Origin: Monodelphis domestica
Taxonomy: Eukaryota; Chordata; Mammalia; Didelphimorphia; Didelphidae
Reading direction: 5' to 3'
Length of the DNA: 64,000 bases
Assembly (NCBI RefSeq): GCF_027887165.1
Contig: NC_077234.1
Span: 250,762,158-250,826,157, forward strand
Positions 1 to 9,945 of the stretch are shown piece by piece; positions within the stretch are counted from its first letter, which is position 1, and each line of letters begins with the position of its first letter. Under the pieces are notes generated by a model, which worked only from the letters and a program-made list of their open reading frames with translations, made no database searches and had not been told where the DNA came from. The position numbers were made by a program, and so were the translations under genes.

Positions 1-660
1 CCTCCTCTCTTTTGCCCTATAAGAGAGCAAAGGCTAGCCAGCATGGCCCGCAGGGCCTCCCAGCACACCCACTGAGAAGGATCCATCCATCCCTGTTCTT
101 GGACGTTACTCATGATGACACGGAGCAGAATACTCCGCCTAATGACTTCCTTCCTTCTGATACTGTTTCTGTGTGCGTGTGTGCTTTGCATGTGTATGTG
201 CGTGAGAGTATCGGGCTCTGGAAGGGAACAATGACTGGCCCAGGGCTGGCTTCTTGTGCATGTACAGAGCCAGCACAACTGTCTACAGAGGTGCGAGTCA
301 AGAAGCTATTGCCTGCGTTCGTCCCAGCTGCAGGCACTCTTGCTTTATGGCCCCTATAGACACCCCCTACTGACTCCAATGTATTGGTTGGGACGTTGCC
401 AACAGGCTCAGTGGCAGCCAGATGTAAGACCCCCACAACGGGCACAGAGCAGGAGCAAAGGCATTCCCAAGAAACTGTTAAATTAGAAGTAGGGATTCTA
501 TTCACATCCAAAGCATCCGTAAGGAGGACCTTCCTACGGTTGGGGTTTCTATGAGCTCAAGTACGGGTGGGTTTGGGGAAGCCAAAATGTCATAAACTAG
601 ACCTGTGAGGAGTTTTGTCACCTGCAAACAGGGCGCTTCTACCGACCTTTAGACGTGAAA
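1..660. other. Unrecognised single-copy-looking DNA with a GT-rich patch
   Basis: I recognise no gene or repeat family here. Positions about 166-208 are GT-rich with degenerate TGTG/TGCG units. Short frames exist on both strands, but their composition is not protein-like and they match nothing I know. Confidence 0.4.
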
Positions 661-665
661 GAAAA

Positions 666-1011
666 TGGAGGGAGGACGGGGCCATTGTTTCCCTAGTGCA
701 ACGTGGTTCTTCATTTTAAAAAAGACACTCGTGTGAGAGAGGCAGCACGGAAACACATATAGAGAGGATACATGGAAGGGAGGTCAACAAGTCACCGACC
801 AGAAAAATCTGCTTGTCCCTGGGAAAGTGGAATTCTGAGCTGAGCTCTCCCGTGAAGGTCCGTCAGCTCGGAATAGTGAGAGTGCTGGCCGGCAGCTGGA
901 GAAGACACAAGGAAGGCCGTGTACCCCGCGCCACTCACCGCGCGGCTTCTAGACGATAAAGCTGCTCGCTCTCAGAACGCACGTTGTTTGCTTTGTATCT
1001 TGCACCCTACA
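666..1011 (+). mobile_element. Possible solo LTR of an endogenous retrovirus-like element
   Basis: The stretch starts TGGAGG and ends CCCTACA, so it has TG...CA termini. A polyadenylation-like GATAAAGCTG lies about 60 bp before the end, as in an R/U5 junction. Flanks GAAAA (661-665) and GAAAC (1012-1016) could be a 5-bp target duplication with one difference. It is more CpG-rich than its surroundings. The alternative is an unrelated GC-rich host segment. Confidence 0.33.
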
Positions 1012-1059
1012 GAAACCGCCTTGTGACTCCAGTCCGGGCAGCTTTCTCTAGGAAACCTG

Positions 1060-2160
1060 GCCCGTTAGGTCCGTAGTATTAATAAACAAAATCGGTTCCC
1101 TGAATTGAAGGCAGTAACCCAAAGAGGGAAGGCACTAGAATTGTGGGATGAGAAAGGGTTCGAGATAGGACTTAAATGGAGGCTTGAAGGAACATAAGGA
1201 AGCCTGGAGGGGCAGACGAGGAGGGAAGCGTATTCCAGGCATGGAGGACAGCCCATGCCTGGAGCCAAGAGATGGTTTTAGAGCACTAAGGAAGCCACAG
1301 GAGAGTGGAAAGGCTTGAGTGCGGCCCTGAAGGACTCATTTGTGAAGGGCTTTGAATGACAAATAAAAGAAGAGGCAGTCCTTAGCCACTGGAGTGTGGG
1401 GCTGGGGGAGCTCTGCCTGTTAGGAAGATCATTTTGGAGGCTAAATGGAAGAGAGAGATTTCAGACAGGGGTGTGAGGAGCGACTTGAGGCAGCAGCAGA
1501 GGAGAGAAGGGGCTGCGCGTGTATTGGAAAGAGGCTGCAAAAGTGATACTAACAAGGATTGGCCACAGATTGGATGTTGGAAATGGAGGGAAAGAGAATG
1601 AGGAATCCAGGACTGTCACCTAGAAGATGGCTGCGCCCTCAACAGTAACGGAGGAGTTTGGAGAAGGAGAAGGAGGAGGACTAGGGGGAAATTAATGAGG
1701 TCAGTTTAAGATGTCCACTGGACAGTCAGACTGAACTATCTGAAAGGCAGTCCAAGGTTAGGACAACCTAGGTAGATTTCAACATTATCCGCACAGAGTT
1801 GATCATTGAACCCATAGGAGCTGATGGGATGACCTAAGAAATCATACAGAGGGAGAAGAGAAGAGGGCCCAGGACAGTACTCTGTGGGACCACTATGGTT
1901 AGAGGATCCAACAGAAGAGGCTGAGAAGACATGATCTGATAGGCAGGAGAACCAGCAGAGGGTGGTGTCCTGAAAATCTAGAGAGAATGGAAAAGAAAAA
2001 GAAATCAATAGTGTCAAAGTCTGCAGAAAGGTCACGAAAATGAGGATGAAGAAAAGGCATTCGAAGGGACTGCTAAGAGATCATTGGTAACTTTGGAGAG
2101 AATAGTTTTGGTGGAATAATGAGGTTGGAAGATTGATTGTAAGGGTAAAAAAGAGAAGGA
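1060..2160. repeat. Ancient mammalian interspersed repeat, class uncertain
   Basis: It contains phrases typical of a very old mammal-wide repeat: 'attccaggcatgg', 'gaagatcattttggaggc', and 'gatctgataggcagga' near a purine-rich stretch. Related text occurs at 3650-4330, 17100-17520, 46035-46140 and 47230-47445. I believe it is a LINE-derived (L2/CR1-like) or similar mammal-wide element but cannot name the family with certainty. Confidence 0.45.
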
Positions 2161-2485
2161 GAAAAGAGAAAGTAGAGGCTCCTATTGTAGACAGCCCTAT
2201 CACCTAGAAGCCAGATCCCCATGGGACCCCCTTCTCTACATCTCTCCCACTAACAGGAATCAACACTAGTCCCTAGGTTTAGATTCCCTTTTCCCTTCCC
2301 CTAAAACCTGGTCTTGCTAGACCCAGATAAGAACCCTATAAAACTCTACCAAACATTACCCAAAGTGCCCAACTCCATCCAGACCCCAGCACATTGCAGT
2401 GTCCAACTTTCCTGATCGCCCTCTCATTCATGAGTATTTTCTCTCAAGAATTAGCTTGCTTTCTTGTCATGTGAGCTTCAGGTTT
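2160..2485. other. No feature recognised
   Basis: C-rich single-copy-looking sequence. No frame or repeat recognised. Confidence 0.4.
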
Positions 2486-2487
2486 CC

Positions 2488-2720
2488 TTTGTAGTTGTTC
2501 AGTCATTTTTTACTTTTTGTGACTCCATGAACCATACTTGCCAGGCCCTTCTATCCTCCACTATCTCCCTAAGTCTATCCAAACTCATGTTTCTTGCTTC
2601 CAAGACACCCACTATCTATCCATTTCATCCTCTGCCATCCACTTCTCCTTTTGCCCATGTTTCTTTGCACTGGGTTTTTGGTACTTCCATCCTTCCTAAA
2701 TCTACAGTGAATCAGCACTG
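2488..2720 (-). mobile_element. RTE (BovB-like) LINE 3'-end fragment, antisense
   Basis: Read on the plus strand, the order of phrases follows the complement of an RTE/BovB 3' end: GTTCAGTCA, then 'tgtgactccatgaacc', 'gccaggcccttctatcctcc', 'ccaaactcatgtttcttgc', and 'tcatcctctgccatccactt'. The element therefore lies on the minus strand with its 3' end near 2488. It is old, truncated and without a coding frame. MAR1-like SINEs elsewhere in the window carry the same tail. Confidence 0.6.
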
Positions 2721-2879
2721 AACATCTGGAAAAGGAAGTATTGATTACCAGGAATCAGCACAATTATTATCAAGAACACATCAATTTACACTAAACATTT
2801 TTTACATTAAAGAAATGTCATTTGCATTGTTGGGGAGAATATGTACTTTGTCAGGATCACACATAGATCTATTTGAAAG

Positions 2880-3655
2880 TACTAAACTGATGGATCAGGG
2901 GATTTCTTTAGACATCATTTGCCTATATTTTAGCAAAGTGCTTGACAAAATCGTTCCCACAATAATCTTATGGGAAAGATGATGAAGGAGAAATGTGGGC
3001 TATTGGATTTGAAACTGAATGATTAGACCTAAACAGTTGGTTTCCCGTCAACTTGGATAGCAGCCTCTAATGAAATGCCACAAGCATCTACTCATGTGCC
3101 TTTACTACTTATCATTTTTCTTATTGATTTGCATAAGGGCATGGGTGCATGCTTTAAAAAAATTCAAAAATGACAGAAAGCTGGAAGATAAAGCTAATGT
3201 ACAAGGTCAGAATTCCCAAAGATTTTGACAGTCTAGAATAATACTAGGAAGAATATAATAAGATCTAGGGATTATAATGCACTCCAAACTCAGTAAGAGT
3301 TAACAATATGGCAATGTTAATAAAATAAAACATAAAACTCAAAATCTATCTTCAGCTGCACTGTGATAGGTAAAATATACATGTAGATGAGGGGCTCATT
3401 GAACTCTCCTAGAGTAAGACCATATGTGGAATATTGTGCTCAGTTACAGGATTAATCTTCCAAAGGACATTGATAAGCTAGCATCCAGAGTAGGGTAACC
3501 AGGATAATAGAACAACTTGGTTGAAGAACTTGGGGATATTTAGACAGGAGAAGAAAAGACTTAGATGGGTTATAATAGCTCTTCAACTATCTGAAGAGTA
3601 ACCATATGAAAAGGGATTAGACATCCTATCTGACTTCAGAGTATGAAACTAGGGA
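2880..3655 (+). mobile_element. L3/CR1-superfamily LINE fossil (RT and ORF2 C-terminus)
   Basis: Translation of 2911-2961 gives DIICLYFSKVLDKIVPT. This is recognisable as the CR1/L3 reverse-transcriptase motif D-V-I-Y-L-D-F-S-K-A-F-D-x-V-P-H. Downstream, 'tatgtggaatattgtgctcag' (about 3424-3444), 'gggtaaccaggataatag' (about 3493-3510) and the 'ggagaagaaaagacttagatgg' region (from 3547) follow the CR1/L3 C-terminal order. The copy is riddled with stops and indels and truncated at both ends. L3-type LINEs predate the marsupial-placental split, so this may be an orthologous ancient insertion. Confidence 0.72.
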
Positions 3656-4340
3656 CAATGAGAAGCCACTGGCAGTTTTTGAATTAAATGATCACAATTG
3701 TGTTGTAAGAATATTTCTTTGAGGGGGCAGCTGGGTGGCTCAGTGGATTGAGAGCCAGGCCTAGAGATGGGAGGTCCTAGGTTCAAATCTGGCCTCAGAC
3801 ACTTCCCAGCTGTGTGACCCTGGGCAAGTCACTTGACCCCCACTGCCTAGCCCTTACCACTCTTCTGCCTTGGAGCCAATACACAGTATTGACTCCAAGA
3901 CAGAAGGTAAGGGTTTAAAAAAAAAAAAAGAATATTTCTTTGACAGTTGTTGAGAGGATGGGATAGGAGGCTCAGAGGCAAGTAGACCAGTTAGAAGGAT
4001 ATTATAATTGTCCAGACAAGCTGTGATCAGGGCTTGACCTATTTTGTGATATCTGCATGAGTAAAGAGAGAGAAAAATATTTAAGAGATATAGAAAAAGA
4101 GGGAAAAAATTGATAAGCCTATGAAACTGAGGAACTGGGAGGAGAGTGGTACTTTCAACAGAAATGAGAAAGTTTGGGTTAAAATCACTTAGGTTGGGAA
4201 ATGAATTTAGTTTTGGATATATTTTGAAGTAAAAGTAGGATATAAAAGTGAAGAAGTTCCAAAAGAGAGAAAGAGGAAGGTAATAGTGGATCAAGCAGAA
4301 GAGATTGAGGGCCCAGGCAGAAGGCTTCAGCTATGAAAGA
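3650..4340. repeat. Ancient mammalian repeat, split by a SINE
   Basis: The phrases 'gaagccactggcagtttttga', 'gaccagttagaaggatatta' and 'attgtccagacaagctgtgatcagggc' match the same mammal-wide family as 1060-2160. The SINE at 3723-3927 interrupts it and the family sequence resumes directly after the right target duplication. Confidence 0.5.
3723..3927 (+). mobile_element. tRNA-derived marsupial SINE (WSINE1/SINE1-like) with perfect target duplication
   Basis: It opens GGGGGCAGCTGGGTGGCTCA and includes an A/B-box-like RNA polymerase III promoter region around GGTTCAAATC. It ends in GGTAAGGGTTT plus a poly(A) tail. The 16-bp duplication AAGAATATTTCTTTGA flanks it perfectly (3707-3722 and 3928-3943), so the boundaries are exact. 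The A tail and long duplication point to L1-type retrotransposition. It is non-coding. Confidence 0.95.
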
Positions 4341-5590
4341 AGGATGCTCACTTCACTGTATCAGAGCAAAGGAATTGAAGAAATGTAAAAATGAATGTTA
4401 GGGTTGTAAAAGAAAAAAATGATGAAGTTCATAAATAGATAACCTGATTCTCAGAAAAGTTGGAGCTAAGTTCATGTGTTAGGAGAAAGGTGGTCAGGGT
4501 TTGTGATGTAATGCAGAGAATGGAGAAGCTTTGAAATAGCTGATAATAAAGAATGAAGAATTGATATGCCCATTTGCTAGTGAATAACATTCACTTATAA
4601 TGGATCTAGTCATCAGGATTGTTGTCTGACTTCTTCCAGAAGAATTCAAGAACTTAGAAATCAGAGTGAAGAAGGCAAATAGTGAAGGTGGACTAGGATA
4701 GAAGACTGTCAGGATGTTAGCAGTGGAAGAGCAAGCCAGCAGTAATAAAAGGATTGAAGACGATGCATAATTCTAAGATTAAAAATACGAAGGGAGGAAA
4801 GTAAGAAAAGGATAGGATGATGGATTAGATAGTATAATTTAAAAATGCATTTAGCAATAGTGAGGCAGAGGAAAATAAACAGGCTATTGGGATCAGAGAG
4901 GATATTTTCAGAGTTCAGTCATTTAAGTAACACAGTTTAGGGTGACGAGGCATATGGTATAATCATAACGTTGGGTACCTGAAGTAAAGTAGACAAATAA
5001 AGGCTATTAAGTTTGAGTTGAATTAGTCACTAAGGCTAATGGCAGATAGAGGAATTCTGTAAGACAGGTGCTAAATTCCTTGAGAAAGAAGGGGAAATGA
5101 CTTGGAGATGTGGACGAGGTGATAAAATAAATCAGTTGCCAATTATTTATTGAGTATTTACAATGCTCCAGTCATGCTAAAAGCTGGACATACGTGTTTT
5201 AACAGATGTGAACCTCAAAGGAGTAGATGCTGAGTGATGGCATCTGAGTAAGTCTTTGGAAGTGGCAGGTGGTTAGGAAAGGGAAAATCTGGACACTCCA
5301 GAAGTAGAGTGAGAAGAAGAAGCAAGCCACCAACTGCTTACAAGTAATAATATGTATTTTAGAGAAAGCTCGAATCCTCTGAGTGCTAGACGATTGAAAA
5401 ATGAGATCTAGGATGATGGCATATTTAATAAAGCTAAAATCCGGGTTACAAATAAAGATCGTATGTGAATATATTTAGCCAGGATGGAAAATACATTATT
5501 CTAAATCAATACGTAGTAAGGAAGAATTGAATCACCATTAATTTTATGAAATAGCAAAAGGCTGGTTACTATTTAAATAAACCTTAAAAT
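4340..5590. other. Purine-rich degenerate DNA, probably old repeat relics
   Basis: No coding frame is visible. Around 5138-5185, 'attgagtatttacaatgctcc' resembles the 'stop-start' head of the mammal-wide repeat seen at 17100 and 47230. The rest is unassigned. Confidence 0.35.
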
Positions 5591-5655
5591 ACACTGGCCT
5601 TTCCCTGGTTTAGCCTGCCACATAGTAGGCACTTAATAAATGTTTGCTTATAGGG
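5590..5655 (+). repeat. L2-like LINE 3' tail
   Basis: The phrase 'cacatagtaggcacttaataa' followed by ATGTTTG is the canonical L2 3' end. It is a short relic. Confidence 0.6.
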
Positions 5656-8600
5656 TTTCATTTCTCTGCTCTATGTTGTGAGAGCATTTTGTAGGCAAAA
5701 CAATCTCATAACTGTGAACTGCAAGTGAATAGAATGTCATTTCAGTGCTGAGGTAGTTTGAGCTTCCAGTTTTGTTCTGATTCAGTAGTTTAGAAAATAG
5801 GTTCAGTACTGGTTCAAACTGGTTCATTAAATGTCCTTTTAGGGGAAAAACTGGTTCAATTTGCCGTTTAGAAAAAAAGATACTCATAATAACACATATG
5901 CATGTATTGTCTTAGGTTAAATTCATGATTGAGCACAATAGATGTGTCTGTTCCATTTTTTCATTCTTGGCTTGGTTAGGTTCAAATCTCTGTAAATTAC
6001 TCTTGCTTACTCTTTCCTGCTACTTTATTCACTAAAGCCCTTATATAGATTCTATCCTAAACTGAATGTTGAGGCAGGGCTAGTCTTAGATAACATTTGA
6101 ACAAATAATTCCTTATATTTTAAAACGTGCATGCTATTGTGTGAAGGAAGCAAAGGTCATTTTTAGCCTCACTATTTCATTTTATGAGCATTTTCTCCCT
6201 TCTTTGATTCTTTTCCCTATCTGTTTGATCCAGTTCCTCTTAAGATAGTGTCTGTTATCAGCCATGTATGCTTTAACTTTCACTGAAGTCAGTATAGCCT
6301 TATTAAACCTTTTCTCATTGAAAAATGAAAAACTTTATTAAAGGAATCTCAAGCATCAGTAGGTGGTTTGGTGGAGAGATTATTTTGAGAAGCCTTTGCT
6401 ACAATATCTCAAAAGATATTTAAGTATCTATAGATTATGCCATAGATGAAGTTAGCCTTGCAATGAGTTTTTGATGTGTCTATGTAAGCATGTTATTTTT
6501 ATTTTTGGAATTACAAAATGACTTCAGTGACATAGAGATGTTTTATAGCATCCAACAAAAATGATGGGATTCAAGTATAATTTTTAAAATCCTGGATTTT
6601 TAGATGGATTCAAAGCCTGTCCCATATAGTCTTTGATTTTTTTTCTTTTAGTTTTTGCTACTTAAAAATATTTCTAAAACAAAAACTGCTTTCTGTAAAC
6701 ATGAATGGGCAACCATGCAAGTAGTAACCAAATTAAGAAAACATATCAAATATATTGAATAAGAGTGTTTAGACATCACTGATTTTATAGTCTGAAACAA
6801 TTCAAGTACTATTTGAAATGTATAGCAATATAATCATTTAAAAAAAACTAAATTGTTCCCTGATTGAGTTGTAGATGAGTAAATCAAGCCAGTTTATGCC
6901 CTCTGGCACAGCACAATATTTATATGTTTTCTGTTTAATATAGTGTATAACTACTTCCATACATAATACAAATGTCCTAAATATGAAGTAATGACTTTTG
7001 TTCTCTATAACAAAAATATATTTGAAGAGCTATCTCACATCCTATTAGAAATAAATGGAAAATGTGCAAGGTGGGAGTATTCTAGAAAAGGTGATAACTG
7101 AAATAATACATAACGATTGATAATTTGGTTAAAAACACACTACTTTCAGCCTCTTTAAAATAGCCAATTTAACATGGCCCTTACGCTTGAAACCATATCT
7201 AAATTACATTACAACTCTATAACTCTCTGATCATTAAATAAAAAAAAATCTCAAGATTATATTTGATATTAAAGATATAAGGGAAAAAATGGCTAAAATT
7301 TGGAAAGTGACTCTTACTAGAAGAATATTCAAAAAGGTCGGTGTCATCATTGATTCAGGTGTTCTTTCCAATGATATCGATTTCTTTCTTGCTGGCTCAT
7401 CTTGTCTGGCCCTTGTCCCTTTCCTTCTGAAAGCTTATCACCAATCTATTGAAGACCTTTCTTTTTTTTTTCTCTTGATAGTGTAACCTCTTATTATTTG
7501 CTGTGATACCAGCCCATCTTCTCTTCCTACATAGAACTGCATATTCAGTTTCTTCTTTGGAGTTTCTTATTGTTTTTTTGTTGCATCCTTTCCTCAACCA
7601 CTATTGCTTCTCCATTGTCTTCTGTGTGTAACTAATTTTTAGTTCTCAATGTTAGTGATGTTAGTGATGTCTTATTATCATGTAGTAATTAGTGATGTAT
7701 TGGTATTGAAAAGATGGACCTTACAAGAAGCTTTAGATCCATGAAAGGACTGAGAGCAATGTACCCCATAGTCCTATTCCTATACAACCAGGAGTTAGAT
7801 GTTTGCTCACTAAGGAGTTTTCTGGGCTCTTCTGATTATTGTGGCAATTAACTTTTTATTTTAATTTCTAGATGAAATTATTATAGTCCATGTTGACATC
7901 ACTTCTTTCATTCAGACAATTTGATAAAAACCAATAAATCAAATCAACATAAACTTTGATACTTGATGCCTTCAGTATAAAAGGTATGAAAAAGTGTGGA
8001 TCAGAGGAAATATATCAAAAAGGATGGTCCAGGAATAAGAAATGAGGAAACACCAAAGAATTATAGTTTACATAGAAACGTCACAATTCTATAACATGAA
8101 TTTACATTTAAATTATTAATAGTAGACAAGATAAGCATCATATAATAGCATAAAGAATGTAGTAAATGTCATTTTAACAGACAGGAAAAGATTTATTATT
8201 GCTATGGTAATTATTGCTGAGTTAGATCTCTATGTTCAGTCAGCCCATCAATTTGTTAGAGATAAGATCAGAATTTTTTTTTTAATTAGAAAAATATATG
8301 TTTGGTTGAAATGTTTTAAAATTAAATTATTGAAAAAAATAGTTAAAAAAGCAAAATTGGGAAGTAGGCAACAGAAAAATGACATAGATACTGACTATAG
8401 TAATTTTATCTAGAAGTTTAACCAATATAAATTAGTTGCCACAACCAGAAAACCAAGACTAACACCTTAGTCAACAAACGATTGACTTCCTTTACTTGCC
8501 AAATGAAGAGGGATATGTGTGAGAGGTTGGAATGTAAACTCGTTTGTAAAATATGTAGAAGTATGATGGATAATTATGAGCAGTGTCTTCTACTAAAGCA

Positions 8601-8865
8601 GATTGAAACAGTAGAGGCTAAAATCAATTTAAAGAAAGGTTAGCAAAGTATTACTTGTCAATTCCCAAATAAGTGAAAGATCTTTGAGTTCTCATTATGG
8701 CAAGTAACATTTAAACATTCTTAGCCTCTTGAAAACTATTATATTGCCATACTTTCATACTGTCATAATTTTTCACTGTCATATTCTAGTGTTCCATCAT
8801 ATGTGGAGGTGATGCTGGAGCTTTCAAAGGCTAGGCAGTGGACTACAAGCTCTTAGCAGACTCAA
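5656..8865. other. 3.2 kb AT-rich DNA without recognised features
   Basis: No LINE, SINE, LTR or protein frame was recognised. A short direct repeat of GTTAGTGAT lies near 7650. Frames up to 82 codons are low-complexity or lysine-rich and are not supported as genes. Confidence 0.45.
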
Positions 8866-8921
8866 TGTAAAAATTAACATTAGATCTCAATAATAAAATA
8901 TTATATTTTAAGAAATTTATT

Positions 8922-9445
8922 GGGGGCAGCTGGGTAGCTCAGTGGATTGAGAGCCAGGCCTAGAGATGGGAGGTCTTAAGCTCAAATCTGGCCTCAGACA
9001 CTTCCCAGCTGTGTGACCCTGGGCAAGGCACTTGACCCCCATTGCCTAGCCCTTACCACTCTTCTGCCTTGGAGCCAATACTGTAAAAATGGAGATTTGA
9101 ACTCCGGACTTCAATTCCCAGGAGTCCTTGTTAGCTCCCAGAGTTCCCCATAGTCTCAGGTGAGGTCATCACCTGGGCCACGAGGAGAGAGGGGTTTTTA
9201 AACGGAATCCTCTTTCTCTCGCTCTCTTCCTGCTTGCGCTTCCAAGCAGACGCATCTCTCATGATGTAGTGTAGGTGAATGGGCCATTTGGCCCTCGTAG
9301 GCACGTGATTTCTTATTTTGTATTTTCTCTATTTCTTAATCTTTAAATAAACCTCATAAAAATATAATACTTTTAGCAGAGAAACTAATTTTAACTGCTA
9401 CAATAAACAGTACTAATTCCAAGATGGCAGGGTTTAAAAGATAAA
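8922..9445 (+). mobile_element. WSINE1/SINE1-like SINE, split by a solo LTR
   Basis: The SINE head starts at 8922 and runs to 9081. Its tail (ACAGTACTAATTCC...GGGTTTAAAAG) resumes after the solo LTR. A 12-bp target duplication with one difference, AAGAAATTTATT (8910-8921) and AAGAAATTTGTT (9446-9457), brackets the whole unit. It lies inside the 3' LTR and is therefore younger than it. Confidence 0.85.
9082..9402 (+). mobile_element. Solo LTR nested in a SINE
   Basis: It starts TGTAAAAATGG and ends CTGCTACA, 321 bp in all. It carries AATAAACC near 9348 as a polyadenylation-type signal. ATAC (9078-9081) and ATAA (9403-9406) fit a 4-bp target duplication with one difference, and the SINE text continues across the gap. 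The motif around 9106-9122 (CTTCAATTCCCAGG) resembles the shared LTR motif of the other copies. Confidence 0.75.
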
Positions 9446-9546
9446 AAGAAATTTGTTAATGATCATTAGAAATAAAGGAATAAAAAGGGATACAAAATAA
9501 AACCACATGCATAGGGTTAATCAGCCTATTTAAAACCCCTGAGCTT

Positions 9547-9769
9547 GGGGGCAGCTGGGTGGCTCAGTGGATTGAGAGTCAGGCCTAGAGATGGGAGGTC
9601 CTAGGTTCAAATCTGGCCTCAGACACTTCCCAGCTGTGTGACCCTGGGCAAGTCACTTGACCCCTTAACACTCTTCTGCCTTGGAGCCAATACACAGTAT
9701 TGACTCCAAGACAGAAGGTAAGGGTTTTAAAAAAACAAACAAACAAACAAAAAGAAAAAAAAACAACAA
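9547..9769 (+). mobile_element. WSINE1/SINE1-like SINE with target duplication
   Basis: A complete SINE head-to-tail with an A-rich tail containing AAAC units. CCCTGAGCTT occurs immediately before (9537-9546) and after (9770-9779), giving a perfect 10-bp duplication. It is inserted in the 3' LTR of the fossil element. Confidence 0.92.
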
Positions 9770-9936
9770 CCCTGAGCTTACCACCACCATGCTTGCTGTC
9801 ATCAAGCCAAAGAGAGAGAGCAGGATTGCCCACTGAATATTTATTCCCTGTCTACAGGAAATACATAATGACAGGAAGTCAGTGGGTTCCTGGGAAATGT
9901 AGTTCTTTTTTAGGGTAGCAGATTTTCAACTATACA

Positions 9937-9945
9937 TTTCCCCCT
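9937..9945 (-). other. Polypurine tract of the two-LTR fossil
   Basis: On the minus strand the sequence reads AGGGGGAAA directly before the TG of the 3' LTR. This is the expected plus-strand priming tract of a reverse-transcribed LTR element. A hairpin-forming inverted repeat (9946-9983) follows immediately. Confidence 0.7.

Larger units (their letters stand above)
8866..9936 (-). mobile_element. 3' LTR of the two-LTR fossil, swollen by insertions
   Basis: It begins TGTAAAAATTAA and ends TATACA on the plus strand. Without its two SINEs (one itself holding a solo LTR) it would be about 310 bp, like its partner. Shared blocks include 'aataaaaccacatgc' and 'catgcttgctgtcatcaag'. The complement of a ZNF143/THAP11-like ACTACATTTCCCAG motif lies at about 9890-9904. 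Confidence 0.75.

Noticed and set aside
110-511. 133-codon minus-strand frame
   Set aside because: No domain, low-complexity Thr/His stretch from the GT-rich patch, no resemblance to a known protein.
940-960. GTGAGT on the minus strand at about 939, like a splice donor, next to CGCGCGG
   Set aside because: No matching acceptor or protein-like frame upstream; a single motif does not support an exon.
3854-4294. 146-codon minus-strand frame
   Set aside because: It starts inside a SINE and its A-tail and runs through an old repeat; an antisense artefact.
9585-9918. Frames around the SINE at 9547
   Set aside because: They read through SINE sequence and its A-rich tail; no coding signal.
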